Below, piece after piece: positions 1-7,998 of a stretch of 26,016 nt of DNA; position 1 is the stretch's first letter; each line of letters opens with the position of its first letter. The position numbers were made by a program, and so were the translations under genes. Source of the stretch: DATGZX01 sp035296965 (GTDB lineage: Bacteria > Planctomycetota > Planctomycetia > Gemmatales > Gemmataceae); NCBI GenBank assembly GCA_035296965.1, contig DATGZX010000034.1, positions 1 to 26,016 of the forward strand, written 5' to 3'. The notes beneath the pieces are model-generated. The model did not search any database. It was not told the origin of the DNA and worked only from the letters and a program-made list of their open reading frames with translations.

Positions 1-186
1 CCTAAGCTTCTTCGGCAATTCGATGACCTCTAGGGGCCGGTCGATCCAGATGCAGTATTTTCGGTCGAGCCAAGCGAGGAGGGTCTGTACCTCGATTTCG
101 ATGGTCTTGGCTGCCTCCCTGGTCCAAACATACCACTTGCCGCTGCGACGGATCTTGGGGGGCAGTTTTGCGATGGAAATCGACAT
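1..186 (-). CDS. Hypothetical protein, N-terminal 62 residues (runs off left edge)
   Basis: An open frame begins at an ATG (184-186) and stays open to base 1, giving 62 residues with no stop. The translation starts MSISIAKLPPKIRRSGKWYV and ends in ...EVIELPKKLR. It is rich in basic and aromatic residues (KWYVW, RKYCIWID) and looks like ordinary protein. A purine-rich AAGAGGAAG lies about 8-11 bases upstream of the ATG and can serve as the ribosome binding site. I do not recognise the family. The possibility of a small DNA-binding or regulatory protein comes only from the basic N-terminus and is a guess. The 5' leader holds nested inverted repeats, described separately. The opposite-strand frame at 23-370 looks like a shadow. 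Confidence 0.55.
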   Translation of the reverse strand, partial: MSISIAKLPPKIRRSGKWYVWTREAAKTIEIEVQTLLAWLDRKYCIWIDRPLEVIELPKKLR

Positions 187-205
187 GGCCGATGCTTCCT
201 CTTGG

Positions 206-278
206 CAGCTTCAGAAAAGAAGGTGGCGGGGGGTGACCACTGAAGCTGAGAGGTCAGGGAGCTACCCTTTCCCCCGCC
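206..278 (-). promoter_or_regulatory. Structured 5' leader with competing helices upstream of the edge gene
   Basis: Seen directly: an 8-bp perfect inverted repeat GGCGGGGG (225-232) / CCCCCGCC (271-278) encloses a 5-bp stem TGACC (234-238) / GGTCA (252-256) and a small GGG (257-259) / CCC (265-267) hairpin, forming a possible three-way junction. A 9-bp perfect repeat CAGCTTCAG (206-214) / CTGAAGCTG (240-248) joins the loop of the inner stem to a segment just before the putative SD at 194-202. The last pairing would make either a pseudoknot or an alternative fold excluding the inner stem. A short upstream reading frame (ATG at 278-280, eight codons) overlaps it. The regulatory role is inferred from layout; I do not recognise a known riboswitch class. 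Confidence 0.4.
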
Positions 279-453
279 ATGCTCGCAATCTAGGAAGGCG
301 ATTCGAAGTGTTCAAGGTCCCCAATGGCGAAAATCCCTGTCAGCGCCAACACTCCAAAAACACTCCATAGAAGCGCGGCGCATGGCTCGATGGCATTCGA
401 CCCGAAAACTCGATTCACCGCATAAAACACGGGATTTTCATCGCTTCGGATCG

Positions 454-528
454 TGTGGCGTAGTGTGAAACAAGCCTACCTACGGGCTTTTAATCCGTAG
501 GTCGAGGGTTCGAGTCCCTCCGCCTTCA
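454..528 (+). tRNA. tRNA-Lys(UUU)-like sequence, 5' half degenerate
   Basis: The 3' half is textbook: anticodon stem ACGGG (482-486) / TCCGT (494-498), seven-base loop CTTTTAA with anticodon TTT, variable region AGGTC, T stem GAGGG (504-508) / CCCTC (516-520) with loop TTCGAGT, acceptor strand CGCCTTC (521-527) and discriminator A. The 5' half does not fit. The best 5' acceptor strand (454-460) gives only four Watson-Crick pairs plus one wobble, bases 461-462 are the expected T-A, but the D stem does not pair and the loop lacks GG. CCA is not encoded. It may be a decayed tRNA, an unusual functional tRNA, or the 3' tRNA fragment left by an integrated element. Confidence 0.45.
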
Positions 529-656
529 ATGACTTACGTCGCATAAGCCTTGCCTAAGGGCCTCAGGCGTCGCTAGAAACATCGAGAGTGGGATACCAGG
601 CTGCCGGATGCAATGGGGAACTGATTACAAATGGGGGTTCAGGCACCCGTTCGTAT

Positions 657-1139
657 CTAACTTTGCGCGCGTCGCGGCAGCGTAGATGGAGCGCCGCCTG
701 CTAACAGCTTGACCGTGAATGGCTCTGCCTGACTTGAAAACTCCACTTCGATCACGGGCCGCGCAGAAGGCACGCAGACCGAATAGTCCGACCCGTCGAC
801 GACGGCAGGCAAGCAGAGAAAACTGGGGCCCGGTAACAGTGCTTTGAGATTGCCGCCAACCATGTTGGTCAATTCGCCGAGCGCGTCGTGGAGCAATTCG
901 ACCGTGAGCGCATCTGGATTCATCCCGAACATCACCCCTCCGGCCCGGCGGACTAACGATTCGGAGCTGATGCATACAATGGCCCCTTCCCAGGCGCCGG
1001 CGATTTGAACGAATCCTGTTTTGCAGCCAGGGTCTTTGCGAGAGGGTTCCGACGGAGAACTCGGTTGGATATCCCAGCCGAGCACCGTTTCCCAAATGCT
1101 TCGCACTACCTCGTGAATCTCGTGCGTGCCGATATCCAT
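657..1139 (-). CDS. CheX-like chemotaxis phosphatase
   Basis: This 160-residue protein carries the E-x-x-N signature of the CheC/CheX/FliY phosphatases (E89-L-T-N92 in ALGELTNMVGGN) on a helix after a short beta region. Family members dephosphorylate CheY-P, which is the role inferred here. I chose the ATG at 1137-1139, which follows the cheR stop by about 10 bases and has AGGGGAC upstream; a longer frame to 1214 would overlap cheR deeply and adds residues unlike the family. It is the last gene of the chemosensory cluster. A second CheX-like gene sits near the other end (13977-14492). The C-terminus (APSTLPRRAQS) is a short basic tail. Confidence 0.8.
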   Translation of the reverse strand: MDIGTHEIHEVVRSIWETVLGWDIQPSSPSEPSRKDPGCKTGFVQIAGAWEGAIVCISSESLVRRAGGVMFGMNPDALTVELLHDALGELTNMVGGNLKALLPGPSFLCLPAVVDGSDYSVCVPSARPVIEVEFSSQAEPFTVKLLAGGAPSTLPRRAQS

Positions 1140-1149
1140 TAGAAGTCCC

Positions 1150-1974
1150 CTAGGGTTTTCGTAAGCGGTAGCAGCCGGACCGTTCGAAACTAATGCGCTC
1201 GAAAGAGTCATCAAGGTTTAGGGTGGTTTCCGCTCCACCCAGGAACAAGTAGCCGTCAGGGCGAAGGAGCTGGCGGATTTTCTGCAGGATGACCTTCTTG
1301 GTTGGCACATCGAAGTAGATGAGGACGTTGCGTATGAATACGATGTCAGTCGCCGCGATCCCCCAGGCTCCATCAATCAGGTTGAGCTGTCGGAACTCGA
1401 CCAAACGGCGTACCTCCTCCTTGAGCTGCCACTCGGTCCCCTGGCGCTGAAAATACTTCACGAGCAAGGGGGCCGGCAAACCACGGTTGACCTCCAATTG
1501 GCTGTAACAGCCTTTCCGAGCGCGGGCGAGGACGTCGGTGGACAGGTCGCTAGCGACGATGCCGATTTTCCAGTCCGCGAAGCCAGGGAAGTGCTCGCGC
1601 AAGATGAGCGAAATGCTGTAAGGCTCCTGCCCGGTCGAACTCGCGCTACACCAGATTTGCAGGCGCCGTTCGGCGGCCCGGCGTTGAAACATTTCCGGGA
1701 GCACCACCTTGCGCAATGCCTCGAAGGGATTCAGATCACGAAAGAACGAGGTCTCATTGGTGGTCATCGCTTCGACGACCTTCTGCTGCAGGCCGTTCAT
1801 CGAATCGGCGCGCATTCGGGCCACCAGCTCGGCGACCGAGGAAAGACCTTCGCGCCGCGCCAGCGGCAACAGGCGCGACTCCACGAGGTAGTTCTTCTCC
1901 GGTTCCAGCACAATAGCGGAGCGTTTCAGCACCAGGCTGCTCACAAACTCAAAATCCGTCGAATCCAGTGGCAC
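1150..1974 (-). CDS. cheR: Chemotaxis protein methyltransferase CheR
   Basis: CheR transfers methyl groups from S-adenosylmethionine to glutamates of chemoreceptors. The 274-residue product has the helical CheR N-terminal domain (about 1-75), the TTNETSFFRD segment (about 71-80), the SAM-binding motif in WCSASSTGQEPYS (about 108-120) and the conserved FIRNVLIYFD (about 213-222). Length is normal for the family. The start is GTG (1972-1974), preceded by AAGGAG at a 7-base distance, which makes this start convincing. There is no TPR extension. It follows the HDOD gene after an 85-base gap and directly precedes the CheX-like gene. The target is presumably the globin receptor in the same cluster, although that receptor has no obvious C-terminal CheR-tethering pentapeptide. 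Confidence 0.95.
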   Translation of the reverse strand: MPLDSTDFEFVSSLVLKRSAIVLEPEKNYLVESRLLPLARREGLSSVAELVARMRADSMNGLQQKVVEAMTTNETSFFRDLNPFEALRKVVLPEMFQRRAAERRLQIWCSASSTGQEPYSISLILREHFPGFADWKIGIVASDLSTDVLARARKGCYSQLEVNRGLPAPLLVKYFQRQGTEWQLKEEVRRLVEFRQLNLIDGAWGIAATDIVFIRNVLIYFDVPTKKVILQKIRQLLRPDGYLFLGGAETTLNLDDSFERISFERSGCYRLRKP

Positions 1975-2059
1975 CGCCCACTCCTTGTGCTTCCTTAAGC
2001 GTCAACCCCCGGCGGAAGGACCCATCGGGCTGTTTTGACACCATGATTCAAGGACTCTC

Positions 2060-2923
2060 TCAGTCTAATTGGCTGGACAAAGCTTGCAGACCCTTTTGAA
2101 CCTCATCGCTAACGCTACGCAAACTCTCCTCGGCCAGCCCTAACCACTCCAGAGCGGGGTCAACTTTAGCGAGCACCGTCGGTTGCGAACCAGGTCTCTC
2201 TTCTCGCGGGTCGGACTCTAGCCGGTGCGCCACCACGTTTGCCAAATAAGTCACATAACAGATCCCATCCTCACCATTTTCGGGATCATGATGGTGGGCG
2301 ATTCCTCTAACGATGCTGTCCGGCAACCCCCAGTGCTGGGCAATGACTCCGCCCGCTTCGCCGTGGTGCAGGGAGAGGATTTCGGCTTCCGCCTGAAAAG
2401 CGGCCTGTTTTCCGTCAGTGACGGCTCGTTCTAACCAGGCGAGTAGCTCCGGGGTCAGGAACTGACCTAATACCAATTTGCCAATGTCGTGCAGAAGGGC
2501 GGCGGTAAATGCAAGTCGACCGGTCCAATTTGCGGAATGAGCCTGAATTGCCTCCGCCGCGAACGCGGCCGCCAGCGAATGCTTCCAGAACTCTGTTTCG
2601 GGAATGTTGTATCCAGGAATTCTTTTGCCCAATAGGGGGCGAACGGAAGAAGCGACCACGAAACCGACCACGGTTCCCGTCCCCAGGCGAATCAAGGCCT
2701 CTCGAACGGTGCCGATACGGTGGCGCGAACCACCGATTGCCGAATTTGCCACACGGAGCAATTTCATCGTCAGGGTTGGATCATATTCAATAACGCTGAT
2801 AATCTCGCGAATGTCGGAATCATCCGTGGTAAGGAGATGTGCCAAGCGCGCGGCGCTCTGGGGCAGCGGAGGTAACTGATAAGCGCTCCGGACCAGGAGG
2901 TCGTGATCGACACTCAAGTACAT
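2060..2923 (-). CDS. HDOD domain signalling protein
   Basis: A 287-residue protein made almost wholly of one HDOD domain. Visible marks are the early PPLPQSAARL segment, DPTLTMKLLRVANSA (about 48-62), a histidine in FWKHSLAAA (H115), the HDIGK motif (145-149) and later HHGEAGG and AHHHD segments. HDOD proteins are often regulatory, and many lack the full metal ligand set needed for phosphodiesterase activity; no catalytic claim is made here. I prefer the ATG at 2921-2923, with AGGGTGG upstream, over the GTG at 2935, whose SD would be too close. It overlaps the end of cheB by 10 bases, implying translational coupling. A second HDOD domain occurs in the kinase fusion upstream. Confidence 0.85.
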   Translation of the reverse strand: MYLSVDHDLLVRSAYQLPPLPQSAARLAHLLTTDDSDIREIISVIEYDPTLTMKLLRVANSAIGGSRHRIGTVREALIRLGTGTVVGFVVASSVRPLLGKRIPGYNIPETEFWKHSLAAAFAAEAIQAHSANWTGRLAFTAALLHDIGKLVLGQFLTPELLAWLERAVTDGKQAAFQAEAEILSLHHGEAGGVIAQHWGLPDSIVRGIAHHHDPENGEDGICYVTYLANVVAHRLESDPREERPGSQPTVLAKVDPALEWLGLAEESLRSVSDEVQKGLQALSSQLD

Positions 2924-4020
2924 CGCGTAGTCCACCCTGCGTTATTAGTACGGCCTTTCTGAACTCGGCGCACGATTTCGCCCGCAACTTCGCCGAGCGG
3001 CACGACTGCGTCCGCAAGGCCGGCCCTGGCGACGAACCCCGGCATGCCCCAGACAACGCTGCTCGCCTCGTCCTGCGCGAGAATCTGCCCGCCCACCTCG
3101 CGAATACATTCGCAGCCACGCAGGCCGTCCTGCCCCATGCCGGTGAGAATGACGCCCAAGGTTCCGGGCCCGTAGACATCCACGACCGACCGAAACAATA
3201 CATCGACGGCTGGGCGACAGGAATTCTCCTGTGGTTCTTGATTGGTCCGGATTCGTTTCGCGACCCCTTCGCTTTTGACGACCATGTGGTAGTCGCCCGG
3301 CGCCACGTAGACATGGCCGGGGCGGACTTCGCTGCCGGGAACCGCTTCGGACACCTTGAGTGCCGACTGTGTCGCTAGGCGTTCGGCCAGTAGCTTCGTG
3401 AAAACCGGCGGCATGTGCTGCACGATGAAAGTCGGGACCGGAAGATCGCCGGGCAACTGTGGCAACAAGGCAGATAGGGCATTCGGCCCTCCGGTGGAAA
3501 CGCCAATCGCCAGGGCGTCGACCAAAGGTGCTTGCACCGCGCCTTTTCGAGGTGCGGCCAGGTAGGCAAAACTGGCGCCGGGCCGAAGCGCCACGGTGTC
3601 GTGACGCGACATGCGCGTGCACCAGAGCTTTACTTTCGGGACCAGTTGATCCCGGAGACATTGGAGAGCCTCGGCCACACTGCCCACGTTGGCCGGCTTG
3701 GTCACGTAGTCGTTAGCACCCAGGCTTAAAGCGTCGATGGTGGTGGCCGCGCCCCTTTCGGTCAGCGTGCTGAACATGATCACCGGCAAGAGCGGGTATA
3801 GCTTGCGAATGGCGGCCAGGGTCTCCAAGCCGTTCATCTCGGGCATTTCCACGTCCAGCGTCACGATATCCGGGTTTACCTGGGGAATCTTCGCCAGGGC
3901 GATGCGGCCATTGGCCGCCGTGCCCGCCACTTCCAACGCGGGATCGGCCGCCAGAACGTCGGTCACCATGCGCCGCACGACGACAGCGTCGTCAACCACC
4001 AGAACGCGAATTTTGCCCAT
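2914..4020 (-). CDS. cheB: Chemotaxis response regulator protein-glutamate methylesterase CheB
   Basis: CheB removes methyl groups from (or deamidates) chemoreceptors and is activated by phosphorylation from CheA. The N-terminal receiver shows VVDD (8-11), phospho-acceptor D56 in TLDVEMPEMNG and the YVTKP lysine. The C-terminal methylesterase domain shows the Ser in GVSTGGPNA, the His in VQHMPP and the Asp in TGMGQDG, the catalytic triad of the family. The ATG at 4018-4020 is preferred: the longer frame begins with TTG at 4047 inside the preceding gene, and the extra nine residues are not part of a receiver fold. At 368 residues the size is standard. It lies 14 bases after the HDOD-kinase gene and overlaps the HDOD gene. 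Confidence 0.95.
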   Translation of the reverse strand: MGKIRVLVVDDAVVVRRMVTDVLAADPALEVAGTAANGRIALAKIPQVNPDIVTLDVEMPEMNGLETLAAIRKLYPLLPVIMFSTLTERGAATTIDALSLGANDYVTKPANVGSVAEALQCLRDQLVPKVKLWCTRMSRHDTVALRPGASFAYLAAPRKGAVQAPLVDALAIGVSTGGPNALSALLPQLPGDLPVPTFIVQHMPPVFTKLLAERLATQSALKVSEAVPGSEVRPGHVYVAPGDYHMVVKSEGVAKRIRTNQEPQENSCRPAVDVLFRSVVDVYGPGTLGVILTGMGQDGLRGCECIREVGGQILAQDEASSVVWGMPGFVARAGLADAVVPLGEVAGEIVRRVQKGRTNNAGWTTRCT

Positions 4021-4034
4021 GGACGTGACAACCT

Positions 4035-5957
4035 CTATTTGCACCAAGGTTTCAGCAATTCCGCCACGGCGGTGGCAGTAGGAATGCGCTTCAGTGGGTC
4101 CTTTTCATGCATCTTCTCGATGACTTCAGCTAAACCTTCGGGGATGTTCGGATTGAGCCCCCGGATGGGCGTGGGGCTTCTCTCCGCCACTGCGCAAAGC
4201 AATCCCGACATGGTTTCCGCTTGGAAAGGGAGTTCACCCGTGCACAGGGTGTAAAGAACGCTGCCCAAGCCAAACAGATCGGATGCCGGTGTCAGAGTCT
4301 TGCCGTCAACCTGCTCAGGCGACATAAAGTTGGGAGTGCCGATCAACAGTCCTTTTTGCGAAAGATGAAAATCCTCGTCCATGGCCCGGGCTAATCCGAA
4401 ATCGGTGATGCGAACCTTGTGGGTGCCCTCTTCCAAGAGGATATTGGCGGGCTTTATGTCTCGATGGATGAGGCGGAGAGCGTGAGCGGCGGCCAGCCCC
4501 AGGGCGCTTTGGCGGCCGATTTGCGCGATTTCCCTGATACTGAATGTTTTGCTGGCTTCAAGCTGATCTTCGAGTGATGTGCCGCGAACATATTCCATGA
4601 TAAGAGACGGAATCCCATCGAATTCGCTTACGGCAAAGATGGTCACGACATGTTCATGGCGTATGGCGGCAGCATAGCGAGCTTCCAAGGCAAAGCGTTG
4701 GCGCGCCTTCTCGCTGCTAGCCAGTTCCGGGGCTAGCAGTTTGATGGCCACGTGCCGAGCTAGCCCCGGGTCCAGCGCCTTGAGCACAATCCCCATGGCC
4801 CCACGGCCGATGAATTCCATCACCTCATACTTGTGGATTAGAAACCCAGGGGCCAGTTTCCCTGGGTCGTCGAGCAAGTCTTGCACTAGGTTTGAGACCG
4901 CCGCTAAGGATTGATCCACCGTTTTGGGTAATCCAGTCGTTGTCCGGTTCGGAGTCGTGACTGATGCGGCTTCCAGCGAAAGCCGGACCATTTCCTCGCA
5001 TTGGGTCGCCAGAAGTTCGTCAAAATCAGGGCAGGCACCGATGTCCACTCCCAGAATGCTCGTGAATTCCTCGATTTTGGGGCGAACCGCGCTAAGGAAC
5101 TGCTCCAGATCGACTCGCTCCAAACCGAAGCGTTCGCGAGCCCTTTGCAGGATTCCTTCCATGCCAAGGGCGACTTTGCGCGGCTCTTCAAGGTCGGTCA
5201 GGCGCGTGATAAAATCCAGGAGATACGCTCGGTCCACTAGGAGTTGAACCACGGGCGGCACAAGCTCGGGATGGTGGTGAAAGCGAATCGGTTCCACGAA
5301 CTCCATCGGTAGCCGCCAGCGCTCCAACAAGGCGGCACTCACCTCGGCATGATGCACGCCGAAATGCCGCTCCTCCCAGACGCACTGCTCGTCGGCGAAG
5401 ATCTCGCCCTCAACCGTCCATATCGGACGGTACATTTCCTGGAACATTTGGCGGAGCAGGATCATACCCAGGTCGCGGAGCAAGCAAGCAGCCAACTCAT
5501 CGTCTGGCGCGGGGAAGTTGCAGCGTGTCGCCAGTTCTCGGGCCATGACGGCGCCCGCGACCGATTTCCTCCAGAACCGGCGCAAACCCGCGTCGGCCTC
5601 GACGCTCTTCTGCATGACGGGCAGCGCCAGTCCCAAGATCAAAGAGCGCAGCGGCCGGCTGCCCATCATGGTCACGGCTTGCCGCACACTCGTCACGGGA
5701 TGGGAGCGACCATAAACGGCTGAATTCAGCGCCTTGAGGATCTTGGCGGACAATCCGGGGTCATGCGTCAACAGCTCGCTGATTTCTTGAATCGTGCTGT
5801 CCTCTTGTCCCGTTTTCTGGAAGATCTGCAGAGCCAAGTTCGGAGGGGATGGAATGCGCGGATTCTGCAGGATGCGTTCCAGGAGCACTTCTTGTCCGTC
5901 TCCGCTGGACCGAGTCTCAACGGGCGAAGGAGCAATAGATGCGCGCGTGCTTATCAC
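4035..5957 (-). CDS. HDOD - Ser/Thr protein kinase fusion
   Basis: The 640-residue product joins an N-terminal HDOD domain (about 25-250) to a C-terminal Hanks-type kinase domain (about 375-640). Kinase motifs are complete: glycine loop GRGAMG (384-389), Lys406 in VAIKLL, Glu425, HRDIKPAN (498-505), DFG (519-521), SPEQ (546-549), Asp560 and Arg624. The HDOD part has RDLGM (161-165) where HDIG-type sequences have HD, and is therefore probably non-catalytic. No membrane segment or extracellular sensor is visible, so it should be cytoplasmic. The start is GTG (5955-5957) with GGGAG 9 bases upstream; there is no nearby ATG. Position between cheY and cheB suggests that kinase output or regulation is tied to the chemosensory pathway; the substrate is unknown. 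Confidence 0.9.
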   Translation of the reverse strand: MISTRASIAPSPVETRSSGDGQEVLLERILQNPRIPSPPNLALQIFQKTGQEDSTIQEISELLTHDPGLSAKILKALNSAVYGRSHPVTSVRQAVTMMGSRPLRSLILGLALPVMQKSVEADAGLRRFWRKSVAGAVMARELATRCNFPAPDDELAACLLRDLGMILLRQMFQEMYRPIWTVEGEIFADEQCVWEERHFGVHHAEVSAALLERWRLPMEFVEPIRFHHHPELVPPVVQLLVDRAYLLDFITRLTDLEEPRKVALGMEGILQRARERFGLERVDLEQFLSAVRPKIEEFTSILGVDIGACPDFDELLATQCEEMVRLSLEAASVTTPNRTTTGLPKTVDQSLAAVSNLVQDLLDDPGKLAPGFLIHKYEVMEFIGRGAMGIVLKALDPGLARHVAIKLLAPELASSEKARQRFALEARYAAAIRHEHVVTIFAVSEFDGIPSLIMEYVRGTSLEDQLEASKTFSIREIAQIGRQSALGLAAAHALRLIHRDIKPANILLEEGTHKVRITDFGLARAMDEDFHLSQKGLLIGTPNFMSPEQVDGKTLTPASDLFGLGSVLYTLCTGELPFQAETMSGLLCAVAERSPTPIRGLNPNIPEGLAEVIEKMHEKDPLKRIPTATAVAELLKPWCK

Positions 5958-5972
5958 AATAGTTGACTCCCA

Positions 5973-5985
5973 CCCCCTACGGGGG
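5973..5985 (-). promoter_or_regulatory. CCCCC/GGGGG hairpin abutting the SD of the HDOD-kinase gene
   Basis: CCCCC (5973-5977) and GGGGG (5981-5985) form a 5-bp GC-only hairpin with a TAC loop. In the minus-strand transcript the second arm continues into the GGGAG used as the ribosome binding site of the kinase gene, so the hairpin could limit its translation relative to the cheY gene before it. The regulatory role is inferred. Confidence 0.3.
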
Positions 5986-5999
5986 ATCGCAGCACGGCT

Positions 6000-6386
6000 T
6001 CATGCAAGCTCTTGGTTTGCCTCAAGAATCCCGAGCAACTGGAGTTTCTCACGCATCACATCCCGCGTGAACGGCTTCATCACGTACTCGTTGGCCCCTG
6101 TCTCCAGGGCCCGAATCATTTGCGACGTTTCCGTCTCGGTGGTGACCATGACGATGCGCATGTCGTCGTAAGCCCGATCGGCCCGGAGCTTCTGCAAGAG
6201 TTCAAAACCATTCATCTCCGGCATGTTCCAATCGAGCAGCGCCAGCGCAGGGGGGGGGTGCGCTTTCAGCCGCTCGAGCGCATCCCGGCCATTGACGGCC
6301 TCGCCGACCTCAAATCCCATCTCCCGAAGCATGCCGCCGAGGATGGTCCGCATTGCCCGAGAGTCGTCAATTACGATTGCGCGCAC
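6000..6386 (-). CDS. cheY: CheY-like single-domain response regulator
   Basis: A 128-residue stand-alone receiver domain. It shows VIDDSRAMR (acidic D7, D8), phospho-acceptor D52 in LLDWNMPEMNG, the conserved Thr in MVTTE and the YVMKPF lysine-proline. The start is GTG (6384-6386), five bases after AAGGAGA, a strong SD that decides the start; the frame extends to 6578, but that part lies inside the histidine kinase gene. The 20-base overlap with the kinase gene implies coupled translation, so it may receive phosphate from the hybrid kinase, from CheA, or both. The VIDDS...MR plus DWNMP style is that of chemotaxis CheY proteins. It resembles the other receiver at 14537-15028. Confidence 0.93.
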   Translation of the reverse strand: MRAIVIDDSRAMRTILGGMLREMGFEVGEAVNGRDALERLKAHPPPALALLDWNMPEMNGFELLQKLRADRAYDDMRIVMVTTETETSQMIRALETGANEYVMKPFTRDVMREKLQLLGILEANQELA

Positions 6387-7998
6387 TGGCGTCTCCTTGA
6401 TTCGATTCAAGACTTGGCACCGGGAGGACAGCCGACTCCGCGGATCGACTCCCTGCGAAACGCAGATCCCTAGGCTTGTCTTTGCTGGTCCCGCAAGGCC
6501 CCAAAACCGCCCGGATTTTGCGGAGCAAGTCGTCCAAGGAGAAGGGCTTGCCGATGAAGTTGGCTGTCGCTTCTTCAACGCCCTGGCGCAGGATGACGTC
6601 GTCGGTGTGGCCTGACATATAGAGCACCCTGGCTTTAGGATGAAGCGCGCTTAGTTGTTCCGCCAAAGCTCGCCCGCTCATCTCGGGCATAACGACGTCG
6701 GTCAGGAGGAGGTGAATCGGCCCTACATGGTAGCGGGCGAGACAAAGGGCATCCTGCCCACACAAGGCGTGTAGCACTTTGTAGCCAGCATCCTCGAGTG
6801 TGGAACGGAGCAGGTCCAGGACGCCTTCCTCGTCCTCGACCATGAGCACGGTTTCGACTCCCCCCTGGACGGGAGTGAGCTCGGCTTGAAGCACGGAATT
6901 CGGGTCGTCGATGAGAGGCAAGTAGATTCTGAAGGAGGTGCCCTGGCCGAGTTGGCTATCGGCGTAAATATAGCCATTAGACTGTTTGACGATGCCATAT
7001 GCCGTGGCCAGGCCCAGTCCCGCCCCCTTTCCCACCGGTTTGGTGGTAAAGAACGGCTCGAAGATGCGTGCCAGGGTCGCCTGGTCCATGCCACAGCCGT
7101 TGTCCCTTACCAGCAGCAGTGCGTAGCGTCCCGGCAACATCTCCGGGCGAAAACCGTTGCTGCCCTGGTGCATCTCGACGTTCTTGGTCTCGATGGTGAT
7201 GCCCCCTCCCGCGGGCATGGCGTCGCGCGCGTTGACCACCAGATTCATCAGCACGTGCTCGATCTGGCCGGCGTCTGCTTTCACGTTCCCCAACTCAGGG
7301 CTCAAGCTCAGCACGAGCTTAATGGGCTCGCCGAGCAGGCGTTTAGCCATACGGTGGAAGTCGGTGACGAGGTCATTGAGGCAAAGCGTGCGCGGCGCAA
7401 GGATCTGCTGGCGGCTGAACGCCAGGAGCTGGCGGGTGAGGCTCGCGGCCCTTTCCCCAGCCTTGGCGATTTCCTGAACGCGTTGGCAGGCTCGGAAGTC
7501 GGCGCGCAGACTGCGGAACAATTCTTCGGAGTGGCCATTGATAATCGTCAGAAGGTTATTGAAATCATGGGCGATCCCACCGGCCAGGTGACCGATGGCT
7601 TCCATCTTTTGGACCTGCGAAAGTCTGTTCTCGATCTGCTGAACGCGCGTCATGTCGCGGATGAAGCAAACCACCAAGATGCCCTCGGGAGTCGTGACCG
7701 GACCGATGGAGATCCCGGCCGGAAACTCCGTGCCGTTCTTTCGACGGGCGGCAAGCAGGCGGTCTTCCTTCATCTGGCGAACGTACGGATCGGCAACATA
7801 TCTAATCCGATCCTCCACGTGCCTCTTCCGAACATGCTCAGGTAAAAGTACCTCTACCGGCTGGCCGAGAAGTTCTGACCGGACATAGCCAAACATTTCC
7901 TCCACGCGCGCGTTGACGTAGACGATTCGCCCATGCGCGTCTGTCGCCAAAACACTGTCAGGAGCTTGTTCGACTATTGCTTTTGCCAAGGCTTGCAT
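6367..7998 (-). CDS. PAS hybrid sensor histidine kinase with C-terminal receiver
   Basis: A cytoplasmic 543-residue hybrid kinase with no visible membrane segment. Order: PAS domain (about 5-125), HisKA with phospho-His144 in GGIAHDFNN, HATPase_c with N-box Asn256 (NLVVNARDAM), DNGCGM and GKGAGLGL boxes, then a receiver (about 380-500) with Asp434 in LLTDVVMPEMSG and the GKPF lysine, and a polar tail of about 45 residues. The HDFNN H-box and linked receiver are typical of one common PAS kinase group. I prefer the ATG at 7996-7998 with GAGGA 10 bases upstream; the longer frame starts with TTG at 8022. It opens the second half of the cluster after a 457-base break and overlaps the following cheY start. 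Confidence 0.9.
   Translation of the reverse strand: MQALAKAIVEQAPDSVLATDAHGRIVYVNARVEEMFGYVRSELLGQPVEVLLPEHVRKRHVEDRIRYVADPYVRQMKEDRLLAARRKNGTEFPAGISIGPVTTPEGILVVCFIRDMTRVQQIENRLSQVQKMEAIGHLAGGIAHDFNNLLTIINGHSEELFRSLRADFRACQRVQEIAKAGERAASLTRQLLAFSRQQILAPRTLCLNDLVTDFHRMAKRLLGEPIKLVLSLSPELGNVKADAGQIEHVLMNLVVNARDAMPAGGGITIETKNVEMHQGSNGFRPEMLPGRYALLLVRDNGCGMDQATLARIFEPFFTTKPVGKGAGLGLATAYGIVKQSNGYIYADSQLGQGTSFRIYLPLIDDPNSVLQAELTPVQGGVETVLMVEDEEGVLDLLRSTLEDAGYKVLHALCGQDALCLARYHVGPIHLLLTDVVMPEMSGRALAEQLSALHPKARVLYMSGHTDDVILRQGVEEATANFIGKPFSLDDLLRKIRAVLGPCGTSKDKPRDLRFAGSRSAESAVLPVPSLESNQGDASARNRN

Noticed and set aside
625..1095. Minus-strand frame of 156 codons inside the CheX-like gene region
   Set aside because: It is a shadow in another frame of the CheX-like gene, which has the E-x-x-N motif and a good SD.
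2839..3378. 179-codon plus-strand frame opposite cheB
   Set aside because: It overlaps cheB in antisense; no SD or domain.
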